DNA of 13,057 nt from Pseudomonadota bacterium (GTDB lineage Bacteria > Pseudomonadota > Alphaproteobacteria > Rhizobiales > Beijerinckiaceae): NCBI GenBank assembly GCA_023422485.1, contig JAGTAM010000030.1:1-13057 (forward strand), written 5' to 3'. Below are positions 7,801 through 13,057 of the stretch, one piece after another (positions within the stretch are counted from its first letter, which is position 1; every line of letters starts with the position of its first letter). A program made the position numbers and the translations under genes. Under the pieces are notes generated by a model, which saw nothing but the letters and a program-made list of their open reading frames with translations, did no database searches and had not been told where the DNA came from.

Positions 7801-7844
7801 GACTGGTCAACAGTCGGTAAAATTCGGCGAGGCGGCTGCCGAAT
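7801..7844 (+). promoter_or_regulatory. Tandem hairpins in the curlin mRNA leader
   Basis: GACTG-GTCAA-CAGTC (7801-7815) is followed by ATTCGGC-N9-GCCGAAT (7822-7828 with 7838-7844). The loop of the second hairpin carries GAGGCGGC (7829-7836), which is exactly complementary to GCCGCCTC at 7785-7792. That segment in turn overlaps GAAGCCGC (7779-7786), complementary to GCGGCTTC (7731-7738). These pairings cannot all form at once. The second hairpin ends 17 bases before the Shine-Dalgarno AGGGGA (7862-7867). Whether the whole stretch is transcribed is unknown. Confidence 0.45.
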
Positions 7845-7873
7845 GACAGAAATCAACTTACAGGGGACCAGTC

Positions 7874-9025
7874 ATGAAGCACTTCACCGTCGCCACGATC
7901 AGCACGCTTGCCCTCCTCGTTGGTACGCCCGCTCTCGCCGCCGGCTCCAACGACGCCGTCACGCTGCAGCGGGGCGATCGCAACACGCTTGACCTCACGC
8001 AGACTGGCACGGGTGGCGACGCTGAGATCCGGCAGCTCGGCAACCGCAACGGTAACAACAACACCGCACTCGACGGCGCGAAGGCCACGCAGTCTGGCTT
8101 GAACAACACCGTCAATGTCCTGCAGGACGGCAGCCGGAACGCGTTCGAGACCGATCAGACCAATGGTTCCCGCAACCTGATCGATCTGACGCAAGAGGGC
8201 CGCTTCAACTACGCCAATATCGCGCAGACTGGCGGTCGCAATGCCACCACGACGGTCAACCAGGACACCGCCCGCGGCGCCACCAAAGCTGACGGACAAT
8301 ACGCTGCTACGCATCAGAGCGACACTTACAACTCGCAGATCGACGTGAAGCAGACCGGCTCGGCCCAGATCGCTTACGCCGTCCAGGCTGCCAACACCCG
8401 CGCCGACTCCAAGATCATCATTGATCAGTCCGTTGCCAGCAACACGGCGATCGCTGGCCAGTCGAATGTTTCCGGCTCCAACCTGTATGCCGGTCAGGTT
8501 GGTGATAACAACACCGTGTACGCTGTGCAGGAAAACTCCACGGGCACGGACACCACTGTCATTCAGTGGGGCTCCCTCAACTATGCTCAGGTCGGACAGA
8601 CCGGCAACCGGAACTCGTCAACGAACATCACGCAGGTCGGCATCTACAACGTGGCTGGCACCCTGCAGAGCGATTCGGTGGGCAGCGATATTTTTGCGGA
8701 CCAGTACGGCTACGGCAACATCCTGTCCGCGACGCAGACCAACTCGGATCGCTCGCGTATCACCACGGTACAGTACGGTTTCGGCAACGGCGCCCAGATC
8801 TCGCAGAACAACTCGAACGGATCCGGCATCTACTTGCTCCAGGCTGGCGAACTGAACTACGCGAACCTCGCGCAGGATAGCTCGGCCGCGAGCACGATCA
8901 CGGGCCTCCAGATCGGCAACTCCAACATTCTGACGGCCTCGCAGGTCGCCAGTGCGCACAGCACGATCCTGAGCGCTCAGTACGGCAGCAACAACGTTGC
9001 GACCGTCGCTCAGCGCGGCCGGTAG
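7874..9025 (+). CDS. csgA: Major curlin (curli fibre subunit), long form
   Basis: A 383-residue secreted amyloid subunit. The start has AGGGGA six bases upstream. Residues 1-22 are a Sec signal peptide with AxA cleavage (A20-L21-A22). The mature protein is almost wholly curlin repeat. About 17 Q-x-G-x2-N-type motifs begin at Q32 and run to Q369, and the last unit (S363 to Q380) fits the classical S-x5-Q-x-G-x2-N-x-A-x3-Q pattern exactly. No cysteine is present and there is one tryptophan (W232). E. coli CsgA has 5 repeats in about 150 residues, so this is far longer. Repeats begin only about 8 residues after cleavage, so the nonrepetitive N22 targeting segment of E. coli CsgA appears to be missing. 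The protein should be exported by Sec, cross the outer membrane through CsgG and polymerise as a cross-beta fibre. Two hairpins follow the stop, suggesting a mostly separate transcript. Confidence 0.9.
   Translation: MKHFTVATISTLALLVGTPALAAGSNDAVTLQRGDRNTLDLTQTGTGGDAEIRQLGNRNGNNNTALDGAKATQSGLNNTVNVLQDGSRNAFETDQTNGSRNLIDLTQEGRFNYANIAQTGGRNATTTVNQDTARGATKADGQYAATHQSDTYNSQIDVKQTGSAQIAYAVQAANTRADSKIIIDQSVASNTAIAGQSNVSGSNLYAGQVGDNNTVYAVQENSTGTDTTVIQWGSLNYAQVGQTGNRNSSTNITQVGIYNVAGTLQSDSVGSDIFADQYGYGNILSATQTNSDRSRITTVQYGFGNGAQISQNNSNGSGIYLLQAGELNYANLAQDSSAASTITGLQIGNSNILTASQVASAHSTILSAQYGSNNVATVAQRGR
7958..9013 (+). repeat. Curlin repeat domain with two repeat periods
   Basis: QxGxxN-type motifs start at residues 32, 54, 73, 84, 95, 107, 118, 160, 208, 231, 242, 254, 277, 300, 323, 346 and 369. 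In the first third the spacing is mostly 11-12, meaning both strands of each turn carry the motif. From 254 to 369 it is exactly 23, so only alternate strands carry it. The stretch 119-207 is degenerate. The repeats are diverged at the DNA level and are protein repeats, not DNA tandem repeats. Confidence 0.85.
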
Positions 9026-9047
9026 TTCACAGCAGGCCAACAATGGC

Positions 9048-9073
9048 GTGACCCCAGCTTTGCGTGGGGTCAC
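9048..9073 (+). terminator. Strong hairpin after curlin gene (GTGACCCCA / TGGGGTCAC)
   Basis: A perfect 9-base stem with an 8-base loop, starting 22 bases after the curlin stop. No T-run follows, so it may protect the 3' end of the curlin mRNA or act in pausing rather than terminate by itself. Confidence 0.5.
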
Positions 9074-9090
9074 TTCCACCGGTCGGAAAA

Positions 9091-9132
9091 AGCCATCGAC
9101 CTGTCTTGTCAGGCCGGTGGCTCTTCTCTTTC
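9091..9132 (+). terminator. Probable intrinsic terminator of the curlin transcript
   Basis: AGCCATCG pairs with CGGTGGCT (one G-U), then one mismatch, then CCTG-N6-CAGG, giving about 12 base pairs over 9091-9122. This is followed by a pyrimidine-rich, moderately U-rich CTTCTCTTTC. It lies 18 bases after the first hairpin and before csgH, so the abundant curlin message can end here. From 9133 to 9314 no further gene is seen. Confidence 0.55.
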
Positions 9133-9314
9133 AGCCTCAATCTTCGGTCGATGACCGGATATCAAACCGCTGGAAGGGAGGTGTCGAACATCCCCGCCGA
9201 ACAAAGCATTCGACTGCCGCACGATGAAGCCCGCCGGATCGAACTTCCTCGACAAGCGGCACCTTTCGGGATCGAGGTCTTGGTTCAAGCGTCGTAGCGA
9301 AGTGCGGAGCAACT

Positions 9315-9644
9315 ATGCCTGGCGACCTTCCACCTCCGCCCGTCACCTGCGCCCTGTCTGAGCAGCGCCAGGGCTCACAGGTTCAGATCGAGGTGGAGAT
9401 CCGCTCGGCCAAGGCGCTATCGGGGAACTACCGGTTGCTGGTCTCGAAGCGGGGATCGTCCGGCAACGCACAGGTCAGCCAGCAATCCGACCTCACCCTC
9501 GCTCTGGACTCCTCCTTGCGGATTCGAGGACCAAGCCTGTCGATCGAACCTGGTGGGCACTACCAAGCCCGCCTCGTCATCCATGCCGGCGGCGCCGAAT
9601 ATACCTGCGAGCACGAGGGACCGAATGCCTCCGGTCCTGTCTGA
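9315..9644 (+). CDS. csgH: CsgH-like curli assembly chaperone / amyloid inhibitor
   Basis: A 109-residue beta-rich protein. The segments VQIEVEIRSAKALSGNYRLL, VSKRGSSGNAQVSQQSDL and EPGGHYQARLVIHAGG match what I recall of alphaproteobacterial CsgH, a CsgC-like beta-sandwich that blocks curlin nucleation in the periplasm. C12 and C98 near the two ends could form a disulfide. The start has CGGAGC five bases upstream. The protein begins MPGDLPPPPVTCAL with no hydrophobic signal sequence, and the upstream frame back to the TGA at 9225 contains no ATG, GTG or TTG. That is odd for a periplasmic chaperone; a missed upstream exon-like error (sequencing frameshift), a cytoplasmic role or another export route are possible. 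It lies between the two curlin genes, which strongly supports a curli role. Confidence 0.72.
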   Translation: MPGDLPPPPVTCALSEQRQGSQVQIEVEIRSAKALSGNYRLLVSKRGSSGNAQVSQQSDLTLALDSSLRIRGPSLSIEPGGHYQARLVIHAGGAEYTCEHEGPNASGPV

Positions 9645-9950
9645 AAAGACTCCCCGGCCATCGTCAGATGCGGGACCATGGAGACGGGCGGCGCCAACCA
9701 GGCTGCTCGGCCGGCTGTGGCGCCCGGGTCACGCCAGCTCTCCGGATCGGTTAGGACGACCTCTGCAAGACAGGTTCCGCGTTGACTCCACTCTACCCGT
9801 GGCACAATACAAATGAATTAAGGGGATCACAATGGTCGTGGCGGTTGATTTTCAGTCAAGCAAGTTATCAAAAAATTAATCAGCAATGCAATTCAATATC
9901 ATAGAATCATAACCGGGACGTCACGAAGCAGAATCGGACGAAGCATCGAC
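9645..9950. other. Intergenic region upstream of second curlin
   Basis: This gap is 306 bases. Its first part is GC-rich and holds an inverted repeat GGCGCCA/TGGCGCC (9690-9696 with 9718-9724) without a U-tract. From about 9800 it becomes AT-rich. TTGACT (9782-9787) and CACAAT (9803-9808) could be a weak sigma-70 promoter, with a short 15-base spacer. A 15-codon ORF (9832-9879) and TATCATAGAAT (9897-9907) follow. A longer frame across 9553-9816 overlaps csgH and has no protein signature. Confidence 0.45.
9832..9879 (+). CDS. Possible 15-residue leader peptide upstream of second curlin
   Basis: ATG at 9832 preceded by AGGGGA (9821-9826) with a five-base spacer, the same Shine-Dalgarno hexamer used by the main curlin gene. 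The frame encodes MVVAVDFQSSKLSKN and stops at TAA 9877-9879, 71 bases before the second curlin start. It does not resemble a known attenuator peptide (no run of one amino acid). It could be chance, since AT-rich DNA yields such frames, but the ribosome site is better than that of the following gene. Confidence 0.3.
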   Translation: MVVAVDFQSSKLSKN

Positions 9951-10556
9951 ATGACGCAGACCATTCATAGATTGCCGCTCCGTCATCCGATTGTTTGTCT
10001 GATGGCGTTAGGGCTTCTCCTGTCGTATCCGGCAGCCGCATCAGCTCAGCAGTCGAGCGGACAACCTCTTCCGACCGAAGTGGCCGTCGAGTACGCGACC
10101 ATTGGGTCGATCTCGCTTCCGATCCGGATCCTCGGTCTGAACGGCGGTTCCGGCGGTCAGGTCGCGTCCAACTTGCAGGTCGGCAATGCGAACCGGACCG
10201 ACATCAACCAAACCGGGAAGGGCAATGCGGCCGCGATCCAGATCTTCGGCGACGGCAACACGGCGGCAGTCGCTCAGCAGGGCTCGAACAATGTCGGGCA
10301 GGGTGTGCTGGTTGGGTCCAGCATCCGCTTCGATCTGCAGCAGACCGGAATCGGCAATCAGGCCGACCTAAGCGTCAACTCGCCTGGGGGCGCGAACCTC
10401 CAATTGCGGCAGGACGGCAACGGCAACAGCTTGACCGGCTCCGTTCTGGGCGCAGCCAGCGTCGTCGTGAACCAGTTCGGCAACGGTCTTTCCGCCGACG
10501 TGACCCAAGTCGGTGTTCCCAAGAATATCAGCGTCCAGCAAGTCCGCGCCCGCTGA
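9951..10556 (+). CDS. csgB: Second curlin-repeat protein, candidate nucleator (CsgB-like)
   Basis: A 201-residue secreted curlin-family protein. Residues 1-32 form a Sec signal peptide cleaved after ASA (30-32). A nonrepetitive segment (about 33-70, rich in hydrophobics) precedes the repeats, unlike the longer curlin. QxGxxN-type motifs start at 76, 87, 98 (I in place of Q), 109, 131, 154, 175 and 186, mostly 11 or 22 apart. The tail ends SVQQVRAR; E. coli CsgB also has a basic C-terminus, which is one reason for the provisional CsgB call, along with smaller size and location in the secretion-gene cluster. It may nucleate or anchor fibres of the long curlin, or simply be a second subunit. The ribosome site (GGACGAAG) is weak. 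csgF follows after 38 bases, so co-transcription is likely. Confidence 0.75.
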   Translation: MTQTIHRLPLRHPIVCLMALGLLLSYPAAASAQQSSGQPLPTEVAVEYATIGSISLPIRILGLNGGSGGQVASNLQVGNANRTDINQTGKGNAAAIQIFGDGNTAAVAQQGSNNVGQGVLVGSSIRFDLQQTGIGNQADLSVNSPGGANLQLRQDGNGNSLTGSVLGAASVVVNQFGNGLSADVTQVGVPKNISVQQVRAR

Positions 10557-10594
10557 GGTGCGGTCCAGAACGCTCCAGAAAGTGAGACTGCACC

Positions 10595-11041
10595 ATGAAG
10601 ACGCGTTTCCTGGCGGCAGCGGCTCTGCTGGCCCTCTCGGCTGGTCCGGTCCTGGCCGGCAACCTCGTCTACCAGCCGGTGAACCCGGCTTTCGGTGGGA
10701 GCCCGCTCAACGGCGGCTGGCTGCAGAGCGAAGCAACCGCCCAGAACATCCCGCAGGCCCGTGAGCAGCGTCTCAATCAGCTGTTCAGCACCACCCAAGG
10801 CGGCCGTAACGGTCTGTCACTGACGCAGGGGCAGATCTTCGCCCAGCAGCTGCAGTCACAGCTCTTCAGCTCCCTCGCCAACCAGATCACGCGAGCGATC
10901 TTCGGCGAAAACGCTCAGCCGAATGGCACGTTCGAGTTCCAGGGTACGACGATCAACTTCGCTCGCGAAGGGGCAAACGTTCGTATCCAGATCTTCGATG
11001 GTCAAACGACCAGCACCGTGGTGGTGCCTGCCGGTCCCTGA
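10595..11041 (+). CDS. csgF: Curli assembly factor CsgF
   Basis: A 148-residue protein with signal peptide 1-21 (cleavage VLA/GN). The mature N-terminus GNLVYQPVNPAFGGSPLNGG matches the conserved CsgF N-terminus that inserts into the CsgG channel: N30-P31, F33-G34-G35, N39-G40 and Q50-N51 agree with the E. coli pattern NPNFGGNPNNG...AQN. The rest is a helical middle (about 76-103) and a beta-rich C-terminal part (111-145). In E. coli CsgF forms a second constriction in the CsgG pore and holds the nucleator at the cell surface. It lies between the second curlin and csgG on the same strand, and its length is close to the family norm. Confidence in the assignment is high. Confidence 0.93.
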   Translation: MKTRFLAAAALLALSAGPVLAGNLVYQPVNPAFGGSPLNGGWLQSEATAQNIPQAREQRLNQLFSTTQGGRNGLSLTQGQIFAQQLQSQLFSSLANQITRAIFGENAQPNGTFEFQGTTINFAREGANVRIQIFDGQTTSTVVVPAGP

Positions 11042-11043
11042 GC

Positions 11044-11084
11044 TTCGGCAAACCTTCCATCATCGGGTCCTAGACCGTGCCGAA
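11044..11084 (+). promoter_or_regulatory. Nested hairpin between csgF and csgG
   Basis: TTCGGCA (11044-11050) pairs with TGCCGAA (11078-11084), enclosing GGTC-N3-GACC. It begins 2 bases after the csgF stop and has no U-tract. It may stabilise or process the message and so set the csgF to csgG ratio. Confidence 0.35.
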
Positions 11085-11175
11085 ACCAGCTCGGACGGAA
11101 TGGATGCGGTGGTCGTGTCACGATAATCCGAAGGCTGTGCCAAGCAGCCCGGTCATGGTCGGGATTGTAGATCCT

Positions 11176-12099
11176 ATGCGGGCTGAAAATCTCTCGATCC
11201 GGCGTCTCGTCGTCGGTGGTCTCGTCTGCGCGGCGCTCGGTTTGGGCGGGTGCGTCGCCATCGGCGAGCGTGAACCGCTCAATGAAGCGCCGACGGTGAC
11301 CGAGACCTCCCCGACGGGCCTGAATCTCGAGCTGCTTCCACCGCCGGCGAAGGCGGTGGACCTCGCCGTCTACAGCTTCCCCGATCTCACCGGCCAGAAC
11401 AAACCGAGCGACAACTTCGCCGAGTTCTCGCGGGCCGTGACGCAGGGCGGTGCAGCCTTCCTCGTGGATGCCCTGCGTCGGACGGGCGGCGGCCGCTGGT
11501 TCCGGGTGGTCGAACGGGGCAGCCTCGCCAACATCCTGCAGGAGCGGCAGCTCATCCGCGCGACGCGCCAGGAGTTCGATCAGGACCAGGCCAAGCCCCT
11601 GCCGCCAATTCGCTTCGCCGGCCTGCTGGTCGAAGGCGGCATCCTCGCTTACGACGCCAACTTCGTGACCGGAGGCATCGGCGCCCGCTATCTCGGCATC
11701 GGCGGCGACATCCGCTACCGGCGCGACGTGGTGACGGTCGGCATGCGCATCGTCTCCGTGCAGTCGGGTGAGGTGCTCACCAGCGTCACGACGACGAAGA
11801 CGATCTACTCGATCGGTCTCGCCACGAACACGTTCCGCTACGTTGCAGTGAACAAGCTGTTCGAGTTCGATGCGGGTGTGACGCGCAACGAGCCGACCCA
11901 GTTCGCCGTACGCGAGTCGATCGAACTCGCCGTCTACTCGACGCTGATGGAAGGGGCGCGCAAGGGACTTTGGAAGTTCCGCGATCCGGTGATCGGGCAG
12001 CGCTTGCTTCAAGAGTATATCGAGCGGGACAAGCCGCTCCCGCCCGTCAGTCCGACCACCGAGGTGGTTCAGGAAGCCGTCGTGGTCGCGAAGAACTGA
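11176..12099 (+). CDS. csgG: Curli secretion channel lipoprotein CsgG
   Basis: The outer-membrane nonameric channel that exports curlin subunits. From ATG 11176 it has 307 residues with a lipoprotein signal and lipobox L23-G24-G25-C26, so C26 is the expected lipidation site. Family hallmarks follow: VYSFPDLTGQNKPSDNF, then RWFRVVERGSLANILQERQL, then FVTGGIGARYLGIGGD, SGEVLTSVTTTKTI and a final RKGLWKFRD. Each aligns with E. coli CsgG. In the stretch after KP, E. coli has the eyelet residues Y51, N55 and F56; here it reads KPSDNFAEFSRAV, with F kept but the Y replaced and one extra residue. ATG 11155 and GTG 11077 are alternative starts; none has a strong ribosome site, and 11176 gives the most natural signal length. 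The next gene starts 4 bases after the stop. Confidence 0.93.
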   Translation: MRAENLSIRRLVVGGLVCAALGLGGCVAIGEREPLNEAPTVTETSPTGLNLELLPPPAKAVDLAVYSFPDLTGQNKPSDNFAEFSRAVTQGGAAFLVDALRRTGGGRWFRVVERGSLANILQERQLIRATRQEFDQDQAKPLPPIRFAGLLVEGGILAYDANFVTGGIGARYLGIGGDIRYRRDVVTVGMRIVSVQSGEVLTSVTTTKTIYSIGLATNTFRYVAVNKLFEFDAGVTRNEPTQFAVRESIELAVYSTLMEGARKGLWKFRDPVIGQRLLQEYIERDKPLPPVSPTTEVVQEAVVVAKN

Positions 12100-12103
12100 G
12101 ACG

Positions 12104-12976
12104 ATGCGCGGCCTGCTCCCACGGATGGCGCCGGCCCTGGCGGCCGTCGCCTTGATCGCCTCCCCCTCGCAGGCCGATGTTCGCGCCCGCGTCGCAGTGC
12201 TGGATCTGACCGCACCGGCGCAGACCGAAGCGGTGAGCGAACCGCAGAGTGCGGGCATGATCGCCATCGTCGAGAAGATCGCGCCGGGAGCCCCGGTCTC
12301 GGCGATCTCGACGCTGATCGCTCAGGCGGCCACCAACACCGGCGTCCCGTCCGATTTTCTCCTGAGATTGTTGAAGCGCGAAAGCGGCTTGAACCCGATG
12401 GCGGTGAGCCCGAAGGGCGCTCTCGGCATTGCGCAATTCATGCCGGCGACGGCGGCCGAGCGCGGACTGGCCGATCCCTTCGACCCAATTCAGGCCATTC
12501 CGAAGGCGGCCGAACTTCTACGCGATCTGCGCCAGCGCTACGGAAACTGGGCGCTGGCCGCCGCCGCCTACAATGCAGGGCCCGGCCGGGTCGACGCTTG
12601 GCTGGTCGGCCGCTTGGAGCTGCCGAAGGAGACGGTGGATTATGTCGCCAACATCACCGGCGTGAACACGCCGAGTTGGACATCGGCCTATCGTCCGGCC
12701 GGTTCCGCCTGGCCACTTCAGCTCGCATCGATCGCGCCCCCGACTCCATTGTTCAGCGTGGGGTCCGAAGCGACCCGTATCCGGATATCGGATCGCCGCG
12801 AAACTGGGACTGAGGCGAAGCGGGTGACGAAGCCGGCGGACGACACCGTTGCACCGCTGACGACGGCGCAGCTCCGTGCCGCGGCCGGAGGCGTTCTGCG
12901 GTCGGCGGGTGCGAGCAGCCCCTGTGCGGCGCTGCTGAGCTCGGCCGCACAATGTCTCAACTTCAGCCGATATTGA
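12104..12976 (+). CDS. Periplasmic lytic transglycosylase (SLT domain)
   Basis: A 290-residue peptidoglycan lyase that should cleave the MurNAc-GlcNAc bond to 1,6-anhydro ends. A Sec signal peptide covers about residues 1-24. The SLT goose-lysozyme fold lies at about 66-190: catalytic E93 in RLLKRESGLNP, GALGIAQFMPATA (105-117), AYNAGPGRV (155-163) and the conserved Y180 region ETVDYVANI. The C-terminal 100 residues are low-complexity and without a known domain; two cysteines near the end (in SSPCAALLSSAAQCL) could form a disulfide. The start lies 4 bases after the csgG stop, so the two are very likely co-transcribed and perhaps translationally coupled. This suggests a role in opening the cell wall for the CsgG channel. 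A general cell-wall turnover role cannot be excluded from sequence. Confidence 0.9.
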   Translation: MRGLLPRMAPALAAVALIASPSQADVRARVAVLDLTAPAQTEAVSEPQSAGMIAIVEKIAPGAPVSAISTLIAQAATNTGVPSDFLLRLLKRESGLNPMAVSPKGALGIAQFMPATAAERGLADPFDPIQAIPKAAELLRDLRQRYGNWALAAAAYNAGPGRVDAWLVGRLELPKETVDYVANITGVNTPSWTSAYRPAGSAWPLQLASIAPPTPLFSVGSEATRIRISDRRETGTEAKRVTKPADDTVAPLTTAQLRAAAGGVLRSAGASSPCAALLSSAAQCLNFSRY

Positions 12977-13025
12977 TCAAGAGCGCGATCGGCCCGAGAG
13001 CGTCATCGTAAAGGGGTGTTGCGGT

Positions 13026-13052
13026 CGCGGGGGTTTGAGATACGCCCCCGCG
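13026..13052 (+). terminator. Strong GC hairpin after the curli/transglycosylase operon
   Basis: CGCGGGGG pairs perfectly with CCCCCGCG across an 11-base loop, 49 bases after the transglycosylase stop. The window ends too soon to show whether a T-run follows. It is the likely end of the operon on this strand. Confidence 0.5.
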
Positions 13053-13057
13053 GGCCC

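Larger units (their letters stand above)
7176..7873. other. 698-base divergent regulatory region between LuxR-type gene and curlin gene
   Basis: No convincing gene lies here. An 85-codon frame from GTG 7337 lacks a usable ribosome site, signal peptide or known domain. The stretch is AT-rich relative to the window. It holds the TATAAT box of the LuxR-type gene (7203-7208), an inverted repeat CCACTT-N11-AAGTGG (7245-7267), AT-rich tracts around 7578-7602, the dyad at 7713-7730 and a structured curlin leader (7731-7844). A clear sigma-70 promoter for the curlin gene could not be fixed. Its length suggests a multi-input control region. Confidence 0.55.

Noticed and set aside
7958..9013. CRISPR-like or minisatellite DNA repeats in the curlin gene
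   Set aside because: Periodicity is in the protein (QxGxxN); DNA copies are diverged and there are no constant repeats with unique spacers.
9064..9297. Possible small gene between the curlin and csgH
   Set aside because: The frame starts inside the arm of the 9048-9073 hairpin, runs through the terminator-like stem and shows no protein family or signal.
9800..9814. Sigma-54 promoter (TGGCAC at 9800)
   Set aside because: The -12 element is missing: five bases later the sequence reads AAATG instead of TTGC.

Overview
The window is GC-rich, dense coding DNA with AT-richer regulatory gaps. It suggests an alphaproteobacterium of the Hyphomicrobiales, plausibly Methylobacterium or Methylorubrum. 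That placement is inference from base composition, kinase style and the CsgH-type curli locus; no 16S or other marker gene is present. No tRNA, rRNA, insertion sequence or CRISPR array was seen.

Region 1 (1-5057, + strand) is a signalling block. It holds the end of a PAS/histidine kinase/receiver hybrid, a two-domain KaiC-family ATPase, and a second hybrid kinase with a degenerate N-terminal receiver. The second kinase starts inside the kaiC stop codon (GTGA overlap), so those two are almost certainly translationally coupled. No kaiA or kaiB lies in the window. KaiC keeps the serine equivalent to cyanobacterial S431 but has tyrosine at the T432 position.

Region 2 (5272-7175, - strand) carries two small predicted periplasmic proteins of unknown function, in tandem, and a LuxR-type regulator with a perfect TATAAT box just upstream. 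The regulator is divergent from the curli genes across a 698-base AT-rich intergenic region, so it is a positional candidate for a CsgD-like curli regulator.

Region 3 (7874-12976, + strand) is an alphaproteobacterial curli (functional amyloid) locus. In order it holds a long curlin (383 aa, about 17 QxGxxN motifs), a CsgH-like amyloid-inhibiting chaperone, a second shorter curlin (CsgB-like, provisional), CsgF, the outer-membrane secretion channel CsgG, and a periplasmic lytic transglycosylase that starts 4 bases after csgG. CsgE, CsgC and a canonical CsgD are not seen. The expected working scheme is that Sec exports the subunits, CsgH restrains premature amyloid formation, CsgG/CsgF form the exit pore and surface platform, the short curlin may nucleate, and the transglycosylase may open peptidoglycan for the channel.

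The main curlin gene has a hairpin-rich leader and a dyad upstream. It is followed by two strong hairpins, the second terminator-like, which should separate it from the secretion genes. A 15-codon ORF with a good Shine-Dalgarno precedes the second curlin. The least conventional points are the csgG-transglycosylase coupling, the change of repeat period inside the long curlin, the apparent lack of a signal peptide on CsgH, the curlin leader RNA, and the kinase-KaiC-kinase arrangement.
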